From positions 7,510,885-7,574,884 of the forward strand of contig NC_133102.1 of assembly GCF_022965805.1 (NCBI RefSeq): a stretch of 64,000 bases of DNA. Direction: 5' to 3'. Made by a program: the position numbers and the translations under genes. The notes beneath the pieces are model-generated. The model saw only the letters and a list, made by a program, of their open reading frames with translations, was not told the origin of the DNA and did not search any database. This DNA is from Primulina eburnea. Its lineage: Eukaryota; Streptophyta; Magnoliopsida; Lamiales; Gesneriaceae. Shown here piece after piece: positions 62,062 through 64,000 of the stretch. How positions within the stretch are numbered: the first letter of the stretch is position 1; each line of letters opens with the position of its first letter.

Positions 62062-64000
62062 ATGTCTAACATCGACGTACTATTATATTTTAGTGGTCAT
62101 GTAATTAGCGATAATGGATCGATTGAATATAGCATTCCATTTGTTAGACCGATACGAGTATTACGATCTATTAATTTGATGGAGTTAGTTGAAGTTGTGC
62201 ATAAAATGTTAGCAATCGATCCAGCAAATTTTTCTCTGAAGATGTCAACAAAGTATTCATTCATGGAGAGAGCATCTTGGCATGAAATTGAAGTCAATCT
62301 CGTTGATGACGATGTTTTACAGTTCATAATACAATGTGACAACATGCATGTTTTGCATCTGTACGTCGAAGCAAATTCAATTGAGCATAATGTTGGATTT
62401 GATGATCCTGAATCTTACGTTCCACATGCATCCGATTCAGGTTTTTATAACCAACCCGGTACGTCTACATATGGTGGTTTCCAAGAGCAAGAATCTTATG
62501 TTCCACAGGTTACTGAAGGACTCGGTAATATGAGTTTCGATGATGTAAGTGGGCCTTGAGATCAATATATAAATGTCTCGTCGGAACAAAATAATGCTCC
62601 ATATTGGCCGAATCCAACATTAGATACGAGCGCTCGTTGTTCGGATCAGACCAATAATGATGATATTTGGAGGACTGATTCCGAACCCGATATGTCATAC
62701 AACGAGTCTGAAGAAGAAGAAGTGAATGTTGATGATGAAGTGAATACTTTTACAAATCCTGATGAGGGTACATCATCTCGACAACCACCACGTGACACAT
62801 TACAGAGGCAGACCATACCATTTCTGTCAAACACTTCTGAGATGCCATCATTTTTCAATAAATATTTTGGTGAAGAGCCTCATGATTCTGTCGATGTTCT
62901 TTATGGAGTGCAATCAAGCTATTACAATCTGGATAGAGGTGAATTATGCGTCAATATGTTATTTAAAGATAAGAATGATCTTATTGCATCTATCAAGGAT
63001 TATTCAGTCAGAGTTGTCAGGCGTGAGTACCGTGTCGTGGTTAGCACACGCAGTTTGTGGAAGTTACGTTGTAAAAATAATTCTTCTACGGTCATTTGTC
63101 GATGAGGACTTCGCGCTTCTTTGAAGGCCCAGACTGGTTATTGGAAAATAACAAAATATGACGAGCCTCACACATGTATATCTACCTTTGTTGGTATAGA
63201 CCACAAGAATCTGAACATTGATATGGTGGCACATACGCTATTGGGAGTTGTTCCTTGTGATCCTTCGTACGAGATTAAGTATATCATCAAAAATGTGAAA
63301 GATAAATATGGATATCAAATCTCGTACACAAAGGCATGGCGAAGTTTGAAACGTGCTATTGAAATTGCTTATGGTACATGGGAGAGCTCCGTGCAATTAC
63401 TCCCCAAATATATGTGCGCTTTGTCAAAATATAATCCGGGAACAGTTGTGGAGTGGAAGCATCTGAGAGCCAACAATGAAATGAGTAAGACATTGAACTA
63501 TGTTTTCTGGGCATTCAGGCCGTGTGTTGATGGGTTTCGGCATTGTCGGAAAATAATTAGTGTTGATGGTACACACTTGTATACCAAATACAAGCATAAA
63601 ATGTTGATCGGTGTCACTCTGGATGCGAACAACCAGGTTCTACCGCTAGCATTCGCTATTGTGGATTAAGAAACAATAGATTCTTGGAAATGGTTCTTGG
63701 AGAACGTAGGAAGACATGTTGTTCGTGGTGAAAACGGCGTGTGTCTAATTTCCGATAGACATAAGGGAATCGTGTGCGCAACTGCAGAGCTACCATATTT
63801 TCAACCTCCATACGGTGTGCATCGTTTTTGTTTGAGATACGTGTGTACAAACTTTAACACTAAATTCAAAGACGTGCATCTGAAAGATTTATGCTGGGCG
63901 GCAGGCACACAAAATCAAATTTGTAAGTTTGAATCAATAATGGAGGCAATCAAGCATAAAAACATTTTGGCGCACCGATATTTGGCTGGAATTGAGAAAG
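62062..64000 (+). pseudogene. Mutator-like (MULE) transposase, three in-frame stops, runs off the window
   Basis: MuDR-type transposase. One frame continues from the ATG at 62062 to the window end, broken only by TGA (62557-62559), TGA (63103-63105) and TAA (63667-63669); no frameshift was found. Domains: an N-terminal region MSNIDVLLYFSGHVISDNGS; an acidic linker (ESEEEEVNVDDEVNTF); the MuDR DNA-binding-type domain from LCVNMLFKDKNDLIASIKDY; then the MULE catalytic domain with first Asp in SVDGTHLYTKYKHKMLIGV, second Asp in LISDRHKGI, and the HRFCLRYVCTNFNTKF C/H motif. The third acidic residue would lie beyond the window or near its end. GATGATGTAAGT before the first stop could be a splice donor. 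Most likely a recently disabled element. Confidence 0.88.

Overview
The window is nuclear DNA from a flowering plant. The evidence is intron-rich genes with GT-AG junctions, AT-rich introns and intergenic DNA, plant-type protein families and several plant transposon classes. The protein sequences suggest a eudicot, possibly an asterid such as Lamiales; that placement is an inference from recalled orthologues and is not tested here. There are no bacterial features, operons or CRISPR arrays.

Five host genes can be modelled. (1) 1746-5496 (+), 12 exons: the LCB2 subunit of serine palmitoyltransferase, 489 aa. (2) 9052-15188 (-), 6 exons: a mitochondrial phosphate carrier, 371 aa, whose 4.3-kb first intron is full of repeats. 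(3) 26281-27201 (-), one exon: a DC1-domain zinc protein, 306 aa. (4) 28761-34167 (-), 9 exons: a 9-lipoxygenase of about 863 aa with an apparent one-base frameshift in exon 7. (5) 47169-49366 (+), 3 exons: a chloroplast DUF760 protein of the UV-B-induced At3g17800/MEB5.2 type, 417 aa. The genes belong to unrelated pathways (sphingolipid synthesis, mitochondrial phosphate import, oxylipins, a plastid protein, a signalling-type zinc protein). Nothing suggests a cluster.

The rest is mostly mobile DNA in layers. A MITE family of about 180 bp, whose ends are a palindromic GTGAGACGGTCTCAC core, occurs at least fifteen times, and ten copies have clear 9-bp target duplications, as Mutator-type elements make. 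Two hAT-like foldback families are marked by 8-bp duplications. At 16.9-23.2 kb a decayed Ty1/copia gag is split by a solo LTR and by a decayed Ty3/gypsy chromovirus, each with a 5-bp duplication. A solo LTR of 1.5 kb splits a MITE at 39.6 kb. At 49.9-60.2 kb a Tat-lineage Ty3/gypsy element with an antisense accessory gene sits in another MITE and is itself split by a solo LTR of the same family as the 39.6-kb one. Helitron-like ends lie near 13.0, 28.3 and 38.0 kb. From 61.4 kb to the window end is a Mutator-like transposase with three in-frame stops, preceded by a duplicated leader with strong G+C hairpins.

The points most worth checking are the Tat element's antisense gene, the MITE family and its nesting order, the hairpin-rich MULE leader, the lipoxygenase frameshift, and a displaced 5' fragment of the DC1 gene at 23.2 kb.
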